Shown here: positions 51,896 through 59,292 of the stretch, one piece after another | How the letters are laid out: each line of letters opens with the position of its first letter | Numbering within the stretch: position 1 is the first letter of the stretch | Assembly: GCF_039871875.1 (NCBI RefSeq) | Contig: NZ_JBDPMD010000012.1 | Location: forward strand, 62,001 to 126,000 | Reading direction: 5' to 3' | Source of the DNA: Sphaerisporangium sp039871875 | Lineage (GTDB): Bacteria > Actinomycetota > Actinomycetes > Streptosporangiales > Streptosporangiaceae | DNA length: 64,000 bases | Made by a program: the position numbers and the translations under genes | The notes under the pieces: generated by a model | What the model was told of the DNA's origin: nothing | Seen by the model: only the letters and a program-made list of their open reading frames with translations | Databases searched by the model: none

Positions 51896-52651
51896 CTAGT
51901 CGGCTCGCCACATCACGGCGCGTGCGGCTTCGGCGATCAGGCCGGCGACGGCGTGCGGCTGGGAGACGGTGACGGCGTGGGAGGAGTCGATCTCGATGGC
52001 GGCGGATCCGGCGCGCCGGGCCATGAAGCGCATCGACTCCGCCGGGATGGCCAGATCCCGGGTGGTGATCATGGTCCAGGACGGGATGGTCGTCCATGCC
52101 GCCCGGGTGGCGGTGTCCTGCAGCGCGGACGCCGCGATCGGCCGCTGCGTGGCCGCCATCAGCGCGGCGACATCCGGGTCGACGTCGGCGGCGAAGACCG
52201 CGTGGAACCTGTCCTGCCGGATGTAGAGGTCGGAGCCCGAGCCGCCGCCGGGAAGGGGGAACGGCACAGGGGCGAGGGCGGGGCCGAGCTCGCCTCCGGG
52301 GAACCTGGCGGCCAGTTCGGCGGTGCTCTCACCGGCCTTCAGGGCGAAACTGGCGATGTAGACGAGCGCCACGACGCCGTCGGCACCGTCGGCGGCCTCG
52401 CTCATCACCGACCCGCCGTAGGAGTGGCCGGCGACCACGACAGGGCCCGACTGCGCGTCCAGGACGCTGCGCAGGTAGGCGGCGTCCTCCCGCAGCCCGC
52501 GCAGCGGGTTGGCGACGGCGACGACCGCATGGCCGCGATGCCGGAGGTCGGCGATCACGCCGTTCCAGGACGAGGAATCGGCGAACGCGCCGTGGACCAG
52601 AACGATGGTGGGGGTCGCCGGCTTCACGGACATGGGGGCAGTGGAGTACAT
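51896..52651 (-). CDS. Alpha/beta hydrolase, salicylate esterase-like
   Basis: The 251-residue hydrolase has the entry loop TIVLVHGAFADSSSW, nucleophile elbow GHSYGG (Ser about residue 88) and the catalytic His in SHAVTVSQP, with the Asp likely in the LAIPAE region. This is the group of EstA/methyl-salicylate esterase-like enzymes common in soil bacteria. ATG 52651 follows a GAAAGG site; an upstream in-frame start exists at 52684. It is divergent from the GntR-acdS operon. Confidence 0.9.
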   Translation of the reverse strand: MYSTAPMSVKPATPTIVLVHGAFADSSSWNGVIADLRHRGHAVVAVANPLRGLREDAAYLRSVLDAQSGPVVVAGHSYGGSVMSEAADGADGVVALVYIASFALKAGESTAELAARFPGGELGPALAPVPFPLPGGGSGSDLYIRQDRFHAVFAADVDPDVAALMAATQRPIAASALQDTATRAAWTTIPSWTMITTRDLAIPAESMRFMARRAGSAAIEIDSSHAVTVSQPHAVAGLIAEAARAVMWRAD

Positions 52652-52833
52652 CGGATACGGCCTTTCGGTGGCCGGACGGCTCAAGCCGCCCGGACTCGTG
52701 CCCGCGGACCTGGCCCCGCGGCGACGATCGACGTTGGCCCCGCGGCGGCCGACGTGGGCCTGCGGTGGCGGTCAACAGAGGGTCCGGTCGCGGCCGCCGT
52801 GTCGTGCCGCCCGCGATGCCCGGACACCGGTAT

Positions 52834-52845
52834 GCAATATATTGC
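52834..52845. promoter_or_regulatory. GntR operator, distal copy
   Basis: GCAATATATTGC is a perfect 12-bp palindrome in the gap between the hydrolase and GntR genes, identical to the proximal copy 69 bp downstream. It may also affect the divergent hydrolase gene. Confidence 0.7.
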
Positions 52846-52901
52846 CGGGCAAGTATGCGGTCAAGAGGACGTCTGAGCTTGCGAAATACCGAAGCGTAGG
52901 G

Positions 52902-52915
52902 TGCAATATATTGCA
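52902..52915. promoter_or_regulatory. GntR operator, proximal copy, overlapping the start codon
   Basis: TGCAATATATTGCA is a perfect 14-bp palindrome whose last base is the A of the GntR start codon, so a bound repressor would block transcription or translation directly. There is no room for a ribosome site, suggesting a leaderless mRNA. Confidence 0.8.
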
Positions 52916-53565
52916 TGCCCATCCCTCGGAACACACCGGTGATCGACCGGCACCTGCTCCGCGACAGCGTCTACCACCACCTGCGCGACGCCATCGTCCG
53001 CGGCGTGTTCGCCCCCGGTGAGCAGTTGCGTGACATGGAGCTCGCGGCCTGGCTCGGCGTCAGCCGCACCCCGGTACGCGAGGCGATGTTGCGGCTGGCC
53101 GACGCCGGCCTCGTCGAGGCCCGGCCGGGCCGGTCCACGACCGTCAGCTCGCTGGCCCTGCGCGACGTCCGCGACGCGCGCGACGTGGTCGCCGCGATGC
53201 ACGAGGTGGCCGTGCGAGAGGCGGTGGCGAGCCTCACCCAGGCAGATCTGGACGCCATGCGCGCCGCGAACCGCCGCTTCCGTACCGCGGTCGAGCGAGG
53301 CGACGTCGAGGAGGCCCTGCGCGCCGACGACGACCTCCACGCCGTCCCGGTGACCGTCGCCGCGAACCGGGCGCTGGCCACCGTCCTCGACCAGTTCACC
53401 CCCGTGCTGCGCCGCGCGGAACGGCTCCGCTTCTCCACCCTCGGCGGACGCGCCTCGATCGTCCGCCACGACGAGCTCATCCGCCTCTGCGCCGCCGGAG
53501 ACGCCGAGAAGGCCGCGGCCGTCGCCTTCGACACCTGGCGATCCCTGCCGGCCACAGAGGAGTGA
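52915..53565 (+). CDS. GntR family (FadR-type) regulator of the ACC deaminase operon
   Basis: The 216-residue protein has a winged HTH at about 12-75 (SVYHHLRDAIVRGVFAPGEQ, AAWLGVSRTPVREAMLRLAD) and an FCD-type helical effector domain. It is separated by one base from acdS, and a perfect palindrome repeated twice lies in its promoter, one copy over the start codon. Autorepression with co-control of acdS is likely. A decayed duplicate is present at 49963-50352. Confidence 0.92.
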   Translation: MPIPRNTPVIDRHLLRDSVYHHLRDAIVRGVFAPGEQLRDMELAAWLGVSRTPVREAMLRLADAGLVEARPGRSTTVSSLALRDVRDARDVVAAMHEVAVREAVASLTQADLDAMRAANRRFRTAVERGDVEEALRADDDLHAVPVTVAANRALATVLDQFTPVLRRAERLRFSTLGGRASIVRHDELIRLCAAGDAEKAAAVAFDTWRSLPATEE

Positions 53566-53566
53566 C

Positions 53567-54589
53567 GTGGCCCTCACCGACTTCCCCCGCCACCGGCTGC
53601 TCTACGGCCCGAGCCCGGTCCACCCGCTGCCGCGCCTGACCGCCCACCTCGGCGGCGCGTCGATCTGGGCCAAACGCGAGGACTGCAACGCCGGCCTCGC
53701 CTACGGCGGCAACAAGACCCGCAAGCTGGAGTACATCGTCCCCGACGCGCTGGCCCAAGGCGCCGACACCTTGGTGTCGATCGGCGGCTACCAGTCCAAC
53801 CACACCCGCCAGGTCGCCGCCGTCGCCGCCTCCCTCGGCCTGAAGGCGGTCCTGGTGCAGGAGAACTGGGTCGACTGGCCCGACTGCGTCAACGACCGCG
53901 TCGGCAACATCATGCTGAGCCGCATCATGGGCGCCGAGGTCCGCCTGGACCCGGCCGGCTTCGGCATAGGCTTGAAGGAGTCCTGGACCCGCGCCATCGA
54001 AGACGTCAAGCAGCGCGGCGGCACCCCGTACCCCATCCCCGCAGGCGCCTCCGACCACCCCCTCGGCGGCCTCGGCTTCGCCGACTGGGCCTACGAACTG
54101 GAACGCCAGGAACGCGACCTCGGCGTCTTCTTCGACACCATCGTCGTCTGCTCGGTCACCGGCTCCACCCAGGCCGGCATGATCGCCGGCTTCGCGGCCC
54201 TGGAGGAAGTCGGCGGCCGTCCCCGCCGGGTCCTCGGCATCGACGCCAGCGCCAAGATCGACGAAGCCCGGGACCAGATCACCCGCATCGCCACCGCCAC
54301 CGCCGGCCTCATCGGCGTCCGGCGTCCCCTGCGCGCCGACGAGATCAACGTTCTTCCCGGCTGGGCCGGCGACCGCTACGGGATCCCCGTCGCCTCCACC
54401 CTCGACGCCATCCGCCTCACCGGCCGCCTCGAAGGGATGATCATCGACCCTGTCTACGAGGGCAAATCCATGGCCGGACTGATCGACCTCGTCACCAGCG
54501 GCGAGATCCCCAGCACCTCAACCGTGCTCTACGCGCATCTCGGCGGCCAACCGGCCCTCAACGCCTACAGCGGCCTGTTCTCCCGCTGA
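53567..54589 (+). CDS. acdS: 1-aminocyclopropane-1-carboxylate (ACC) deaminase
   Basis: The 340-residue PLP enzyme breaks the plant ethylene precursor ACC into 2-oxobutanoate and ammonia. The PLP Lys50 sits in GGNKTRKLEY and the substrate loop in GGYQSNHTRQVA, both as in the Pseudomonas enzyme. The C-terminus carries VYEGKSMAGLIDLV and LYAHLGGQPALNAY. GTG 53567 has a GAGGAG site 5 bp upstream and lies one base after the GntR stop. Some homologues are D-cysteine desulfhydrases; the overall match favours ACC deaminase, as found in plant-associated actinomycetes. Confidence 0.93.
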   Translation: MALTDFPRHRLLYGPSPVHPLPRLTAHLGGASIWAKREDCNAGLAYGGNKTRKLEYIVPDALAQGADTLVSIGGYQSNHTRQVAAVAASLGLKAVLVQENWVDWPDCVNDRVGNIMLSRIMGAEVRLDPAGFGIGLKESWTRAIEDVKQRGGTPYPIPAGASDHPLGGLGFADWAYELERQERDLGVFFDTIVVCSVTGSTQAGMIAGFAALEEVGGRPRRVLGIDASAKIDEARDQITRIATATAGLIGVRRPLRADEINVLPGWAGDRYGIPVASTLDAIRLTGRLEGMIIDPVYEGKSMAGLIDLVTSGEIPSTSTVLYAHLGGQPALNAYSGLFSR

Positions 54590-54826
54590 CCCCACAGCCG
54601 GCCTGCTCACGCGGTCCGTACAGGCGTCGTTTGCCCACGCATTTCGGCGGGTCGGAGGCGTGAGGCAGGAGGCGTGGTGGGGCGTGGTGTGGACCGGGCT
54701 CTGGAGTCGCGTTCCCTGCACGCAAAGGCAAGAGCTTGGCGCGCTCCGTCAAGTCGTACCGTGGGCCCTTTGTCATTCTCGGTGGCAGGTCACGCACGAC
54801 GTCAACGACATGGACGGGAGGTAGAA
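54590..54826. other. Gap after acdS
   Basis: No gene, terminator hairpin or promoter motif is convincing here apart from the ribosome site of the next gene. A longer upstream frame for the secreted protein (from 54674) is not supported. Confidence 0.45.
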
Positions 54827-55231
54827 ATGCATCATGCACAGTCCGGAGGCAGTCTCCTGCGTCGGGTCATCATTACCTTCATCGCAGTTCTGGCCGCTCT
54901 CACCGCTGTCCCGGTAGCCTCGACCGCTGCTCGGGCAGCCGAACCGAGTTGCACAAGCCCCAGCCATTCCGTGAACGCGGAGGGGTCGGGAATCATGCTG
55001 GGCACCTACAACCTCAAGGTCGCGCCCTACTCTCATTGCGGCAATGTCATGAGCGTGGCTCAGGGGAGCGAGATCTACTACCACTGCTTCTTTTTCAACG
55101 ACTACGACAAGTGGTGGGTATATGGCCGCGTGAAGGGAACCTCCACCTACGGCTGGATGTCCTGGGACAACCTCCGTGACACCTACCTCGATGACAACGG
55201 CGACGGCTACTACGATGACAGGGACTGCTAG
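54827..55231 (+). CDS. Small secreted protein with SH3-like region
   Basis: The 134-residue product has a signal peptide (about 1-42, cut after ARA-AEP) and a mature part with four cysteines. The strand pattern GTYNLKVAPYSHCGNV, QGSEIYYHCFFF and WWVYGRVKG, then YGWMSWDNL, is that of bacterial SH3 folds. GGGAGG lies 6 bp before ATG 54827. The lower GC and isolation suggest a transferred gene. It may bind cell wall or a partner protein. Confidence 0.8.
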   Translation: MHHAQSGGSLLRRVIITFIAVLAALTAVPVASTAARAAEPSCTSPSHSVNAEGSGIMLGTYNLKVAPYSHCGNVMSVAQGSEIYYHCFFFNDYDKWWVYGRVKGTSTYGWMSWDNLRDTYLDDNGDGYYDDRDC

Positions 55232-55327
55232 CCAGTAGTACGCGGCCGCCGGGACCGCACCGCAGAGAGCGAGCATCAGCCCCGGGTCGTGTGGGTGGAC
55301 AACACTTCTGCGTAACGGAGAGAAATG

Positions 55328-55351
55328 CCCTCAGGCCGGTTGGCCTGAGGG
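55328..55351. terminator. Hairpin terminator after the SH3-like protein gene
   Basis: CCCTCAGGCC and GGCCTGAGGG form a perfect 10-bp stem with a GGTT loop, followed by TTCT. Probably ends the upstream transcript; it could also stop the minus-strand HxlR transcript. Confidence 0.8.
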
Positions 55352-55439
55352 TTCTCCGCTGCTCGGGGGTTGATGCTCCCTGCCTGTTTGGCTCAAGGAG
55401 TCACCGCCCGGAGATGGACGTCTCCGACGCTGACCCCGG

Positions 55440-55835
55440 TCACCTGGAGGCGCGTGCCGCCTCCGCGTCGTCGTAGCGCCGGCGGGCCCGTTCGACGTGG
55501 CCGAGGTTGGCGTCGGCCCAGTCGGCGAGGTGTGCGAAGAGGGGGCCGAGGCTGCGGCCGAGCTCGCTGATCTCGTACTCGACGCGCGGGGGGACCTCGG
55601 GGTGGTAGGTGCGGGTGATCAGGCCGTCGCGTTCGAGCTGGCGCAGGCGCTGGGTGAGGACCTTGGGGGTGATGTTGGTGATGCGCCGCTCCAGCTCGAC
55701 GAACCGCTGGCGGCCGAAGGTGTGGAGGGACCAGAGGATCGGTGTGGTCCAGCGGCTGAACACCATGTCGACGACGGGGGAGACCGGACAGGCCAGCTCG
55801 GGGTCGGTCGTGGCTTCGAACACCGGTCTGGTCAT
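55440..55835 (-). CDS. HxlR family transcriptional regulator
   Basis: The 131-residue winged-helix protein has the family pattern: CPVSPVVDMVFSRWTTPIL, then FGRQRFVELERRITNITPKV, LTQRLRQLERDGLITRTYHP and VPPRVEYEISELGRSL. Start 55835 follows AGGGG by 7 bp; GTG 55859 is possible. It is divergent from an NmrA-like gene, a common pair in which the regulator responds to reactive electrophiles or quinones. Confidence 0.92.
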   Translation of the reverse strand: MTRPVFEATTDPELACPVSPVVDMVFSRWTTPILWSLHTFGRQRFVELERRITNITPKVLTQRLRQLERDGLITRTYHPEVPPRVEYEISELGRSLGPLFAHLADWADANLGHVERARRRYDDAEAARASR

Positions 55836-55866
55836 CGTGCACCCCTGCTGGTCAGTCACTTTCTTC

Positions 55867-55876
55867 TAGGTACCTA
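55867..55876. promoter_or_regulatory. HxlR-type operator candidate
   Basis: TAGGTACCTA is a perfect 10-bp palindrome midway between the divergent HxlR and NmrA genes; AGGTA.. sites of this kind are known for HxlR regulators. Confidence 0.6.
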
Positions 55877-55936
55877 CTATACCGAGGCTGTTAGCGTCGC
55901 CGTCGTCGCGAAAGAGCACAACATGAGGAGTCGATC

Positions 55937-56779
55937 ATGATCGTGGTGACGGGTGCGACGGGGAACGTCGGCCGGCCGTTGGTGCGGGCCCTGGCCGAGG
56001 CGGGGGAGCGGGTGACGGCGGTGTCGCGGAAGGCCCCGGTGGATCTGCCGCACGGGACCAGGCACGTACAGGCCGACCTCGCCGAGCCGGAGAGCCTGCG
56101 GCCGGCCTTCGACGGCGCCGGCGTCCTGTTCCTGCACGACGGCGGTGCCGGTGGTCACGGCCTCGCCCCGAGGGCCATCGTGGACGTGGCGAAGGCCGCC
56201 GGGGTACGGCGAGTGGTGCTGCTCTCGTCGCAAGGCGTGGCGACCAGGCCGGAGTCACCCTCGCACGGCGGCGTCATGCGGGCCGTCGAGGACGCGGTAC
56301 GTGAGTCCGGCCTGACCTGGACGATCCTGCGTCCCGGCGCCTTCGCGTCCAACGCCTTCGCCTGGACCGAGTCGATACGCGCCGAGCGCACGGTCGCCGC
56401 GCCGTACGGCGACGTCGGCCTCCCCCTGATCGATCCGGCCGACATCGCCGAGGTCGCCGCCGCGGCCCTGCGCAAGGACGAGCACACCGGTCACGTCTAC
56501 GAGCTGACCGGCCCCGCCGTCGTCACCCCCCGTGAGCAGGCCGATGCGATCGGCGCGGCCCTCGGCGAGCCCGTACGGTTCGTGGAACTGACCCGCGCCG
56601 AGGCGTACGCGCGGATGGCGGCGTTCATGCCGGAGCCGGTCGTCGAGACCTCACTGGCCGTCCTCGGCGAGCCGAACGCAGCCGAGCTGCGCGTCAGCCC
56701 GGATGTCGAACACGTCCTCGGCCGCGCACCTCGCGGCTTCGCCGAGTGGGCCCGCCGCAACGCCGTGGCGTTCCGGTAG
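55937..56779 (+). CDS. NAD(P)-binding oxidoreductase, NmrA-like
   Basis: The 280-residue atypical short-chain dehydrogenase has the dinucleotide motif VTGATGNVGRPLVRAL, the SSQGV strand and the TILRPGAFASN signature of the NmrA/quinone reductase-like group. GAGGAG precedes ATG 55937. It is divergent from HxlR and is its likely target. Confidence 0.92.
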   Translation: MIVVTGATGNVGRPLVRALAEAGERVTAVSRKAPVDLPHGTRHVQADLAEPESLRPAFDGAGVLFLHDGGAGGHGLAPRAIVDVAKAAGVRRVVLLSSQGVATRPESPSHGGVMRAVEDAVRESGLTWTILRPGAFASNAFAWTESIRAERTVAAPYGDVGLPLIDPADIAEVAAAALRKDEHTGHVYELTGPAVVTPREQADAIGAALGEPVRFVELTRAEAYARMAAFMPEPVVETSLAVLGEPNAAELRVSPDVEHVLGRAPRGFAEWARRNAVAFR

Positions 56780-56893
56780 AGGGTCGCCGCCGACCGGGGT
56801 GCGGGTGGCCGAGGGCGGGGACGGCCGGAGGCCGGCGAACTTCTCGGGCCGCTTCCGTCAGATGACGAGGTTCGCGGCGAGGGGACGGGGATC

Positions 56894-57259
56894 TCACTCC
56901 TCGCCGGAGAACCGTTCCCACGCGCTCTGCCGGGTCATGCCGAGCGCCTCGCCGATCTTGGCCCAGGTCACGCCGCGACGCCGCAGCTCCTGGACCCACG
57001 AGCGCAGGTCCGTCTCGACCTGGTCGGCCACGGCGGCGACGCGGGGGATGTGGTCGAGCATCTGCTCGTCGGTCAGCGACTCCCACGTCGGCAGGCGCGG
57101 GTCGGCCGTCTTGTCGCGGTGCTCGCCGATGACGGCGCCGGCCAGGTCGACGCACTGGTCGCAGATGTAGACCCCGGGCCCCGCGACGAGTTTGCCGACC
57201 TCGCCACGGTGCTTGCTGCAGAACGAGCAACGCAGGTCTTCGACACTGCCGGTGGCCAT
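56894..57259 (-). CDS. ClpX-type C4 zinc-finger protein with C-terminal HTH
   Basis: The 121-residue protein has an N-terminal ClpX zinc-binding domain with four cysteines (CSFCSKHRGEV, then YICDQCVDLAG) but no ATPase domain. The C-terminal 40 residues (RRGVTWAKIGEALGMTRQSA) look like a helix-turn-helix. Stand-alone versions are common in actinomycetes. A mirrored operator pair lies in its promoter gap, so it is probably an autoregulated transcription factor that also controls the divergent MazG gene. Confidence 0.88.
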   Translation of the reverse strand: MATGSVEDLRCSFCSKHRGEVGKLVAGPGVYICDQCVDLAGAVIGEHRDKTADPRLPTWESLTDEQMLDHIPRVAAVADQVETDLRSWVQELRRRGVTWAKIGEALGMTRQSAWERFSGEE

Positions 57260-57270
57260 GCCACGCCTCC

Positions 57271-57290
57271 TTGTCAGGTTACTCCTGACG
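57271..57290. promoter_or_regulatory. Operator copy 1 of the zinc-finger/MazG divergent promoter
   Basis: TTGTCAGGTTACTCCTGACG lies 11 bp upstream of the zinc-finger gene and contains its own TCAGG..CCTGA dyad. The reverse complement of copy 2 matches it at 19 of 20 positions. Confidence 0.75.
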
Positions 57291-57302
57291 GCAGGGTAGC
57301 CG

Positions 57303-57322
57303 CGTCAGGGGTAACCTGACAA
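57303..57322. promoter_or_regulatory. Operator copy 2 of the zinc-finger/MazG divergent promoter
   Basis: CGTCAGGGGTAACCTGACAA is the mirror image of copy 1, 12 bp away and 28 bp before the MazG start. The symmetric arrangement allows one regulator to control both promoters. Confidence 0.75.
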
Positions 57323-57350
57323 CCCCGCAAGTCGTCTCACAGGGAACGCC

Positions 57351-57671
57351 ATGCAGCCACTGCCGGGCACGCCACGGACCCTGGGTGAGATCCAGACGTA
57401 CGTCGCGGCCGTGGAGGAGACCTGGGGGTTCGCCGACTGCACGATCCTGGAGCAGACGCTGAAGCTCGCCGAGGAGACGGGGGGAGTGTGCAAGGCCGTA
57501 CGCAAGCACCTGGCCCTGCCGATGGACCCCGGCAGTACGGCCGGGGCCCTCGGGGACGAGCTCGCCGACGTCCTGATCTTCCTCGCTTCGATCGCCAACC
57601 GCGCCGGCGTCGACCTGGCGGACGCGCTGCGTGCGAAGGAGAAGGTGAACGCGACGCGCGTCTGGACCTGA
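57351..57671 (+). CDS. MazG-like nucleotide pyrophosphohydrolase (second)
   Basis: The 106-residue protein has EQTLKLAEETGGVCKAVRKH and GDELADVLIFLASIANRAG, the helical metal site of MazG-like enzymes. It is distinct in sequence from the one at 42702. The control by the neighbouring zinc-finger HTH protein is inferred from shared operators. Confidence 0.88.
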   Translation: MQPLPGTPRTLGEIQTYVAAVEETWGFADCTILEQTLKLAEETGGVCKAVRKHLALPMDPGSTAGALGDELADVLIFLASIANRAGVDLADALRAKEKVNATRVWT

Positions 57672-57680
57672 CGCGGGGGC

Positions 57681-59051
57681 TCAGCCGGCGAGGCGGGTGA
57701 TGGCGGTGACGGAGCGGTCGACGTCCGCCTCGGTGGTGGTGGCGTTGGAGACGGAGATGCGCATGTAACGGCGGCCCCGCCAGGTGGTGGCGCCGGTCCA
57801 GCAGGTGCCGTCGGCCTGGACGGCCCTCACCACGTGGTCGGTGCGGGTGTCGTCGCCGAAGCCGACGAGAACCTGGTTGAGGACGACCTCGTTGGCGATC
57901 TCGAAGCCCGCGGCGGAGAGGCCGGTGGCGAAGCGGCGGGCGAGTGCGCAGCAGCGGTCGACCAAGGCCGTGACGCCGTCGCGGCCGAGTTCGCGCAACG
58001 CGGCCCAGACGGCGAAGCCGCGGGCCCGGCGGGAGGACTCGGGGGTGAGGGCGGCTCCGGCCGGTGTGCCGCCGGAGCCGGCCAGGTACGCGGCGGTGTA
58101 GGACATCGCCGCGGCGTGGGCGGCGGGATGCGCGCAGAACGCGAAGGCCGAGTCGTACGGCACGTTGAGCCACTTGTGGCCGTCGCAGGCCCATGAGTCG
58201 GCCAGGTCCACGCCGTCCACCAGGTGGCGGGTGGCGGGGGCGGCGGCGGCCCACAGGCCGAAGGCGCCGTCCACGTGGACCCATCCGCCGTGCCGGTGGG
58301 CCAGGTCGGCCGCCTCTCGGAGGGGGTCGCAGGCGCCGGTGTTCACGTTGCCTGCCTGGAGGCACACGATGAGAGGGCCGGGGGAGCCGGCGCGCAGCAC
58401 CTCGCGCAGGGAACCCGGGTCCATGGCGCCGTCAGGTCGCGCGGCTACGGGCTCCACGACGTCGGATCCGAAGCCGAGCAGGCGCAGGGAGCGGTCGATG
58501 GTCGCGTGCCGTTCCTCGCCGGCGACGACGCGGACGGCCGGTGCTGCGTGCAGGCCGCGTCGTTCCACGTCCCAGCCGGCGTCGGCCAGCACCTGGTGCC
58601 TGGCGGCTGCCAGGCCGACGGTGTTGGCGGCCTGGCAGCCGGTGACGAAACCGGTCGACGCGGACGGCGGGATGCCGAGCAGTTCCTTCAGCCAGGCTCC
58701 CGCGGCGGTCTCGGCGGCGATGGCGGCGGGGGAGGAGACGGCGGTGGTGGCGAACTGGTCCCACGCGGTGGCGAGCATGTCGGCCGCGGTGGCCGCCGGG
58801 GTGGCGCCGCCGGCCACGAAGCCGAAGTACCGAGGGCCGGCGCTGGCGACCAGGCCGGGCTCGGCGGCGCCGATCAGATCGGCCAGCACCTGCTCCGGTG
58901 GCGAGGGGGCGGAGGGCAACGGGCCGGAGAACGCGGTGTCCAGCGCGTCCTGGTCGACCGGCACCGCGACCGGCCGGTCGGGCAACGACCGCCGGTAGCC
59001 GGCCGCGTGGTCGGCGGCCAGGCGGAACAAATGACTCAGGTCTTCCATCAC
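57681..59051 (-). CDS. Pyridoxal-phosphate-dependent decarboxylase (group II)
   Basis: The 456-residue enzyme has the fold type I pattern of glutamate/aromatic amino acid decarboxylases: GYFGFVAGG-like start of the core (RYFGFVAGGATPAA), TGCQAANTVGLAAAR, HVDGAFGLWAA and the PLP lysine 293 in DGHKWLNVPYD. The substrate cannot be decided; aromatic or diaminobutyrate-like substrates are possible. Ends 9 bp from the convergent MazG gene. MED at 59048 is an alternative start. Confidence 0.92.
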   Translation of the reverse strand: MMEDLSHLFRLAADHAAGYRRSLPDRPVAVPVDQDALDTAFSGPLPSAPSPPEQVLADLIGAAEPGLVASAGPRYFGFVAGGATPAATAADMLATAWDQFATTAVSSPAAIAAETAAGAWLKELLGIPPSASTGFVTGCQAANTVGLAAARHQVLADAGWDVERRGLHAAPAVRVVAGEERHATIDRSLRLLGFGSDVVEPVAARPDGAMDPGSLREVLRAGSPGPLIVCLQAGNVNTGACDPLREAADLAHRHGGWVHVDGAFGLWAAAAPATRHLVDGVDLADSWACDGHKWLNVPYDSAFAFCAHPAAHAAAMSYTAAYLAGSGGTPAGAALTPESSRRARGFAVWAALRELGRDGVTALVDRCCALARRFATGLSAAGFEIANEVVLNQVLVGFGDDTRTDHVVRAVQADGTCWTGATTWRGRRYMRISVSNATTTEADVDRSVTAITRLAG

Positions 59052-59292
59052 TCCACCTTATCTGCATGGAGTTCGCAATTATCTATAAATGCGGGCTAGA
59101 CCGACAATTAGTATCAATTTACGGCGAGCTGGCTGGGGTGGGATATCACATCGATATGCCGATATCAAATGCTCTTTTTGCTCATAGAGGGGACTGTTGG
59201 GAAGGGCCCAACCTCTGTCCGATGCCGGGCACACGCCCCTAAGGTGTACCGGGAACATTTGGCGGCAGCATTCCTCCGGCTTTGGGGAGACA
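59052..59292. other. AT-rich divergent region
   Basis: No gene. This is the most AT-rich stretch outside the RHS tail. GATATC (59142-59147 and 59161-59166) flanks GATATG (59153-59158), a possible operator cluster. Confidence 0.4.

Noticed and set aside
54674..54826. Longer N-terminus for the SH3-like secreted protein
   Set aside because: The signal peptide begins just after ATG 54827, which has a strong GGGAGG site; the upstream part is not coding-like.
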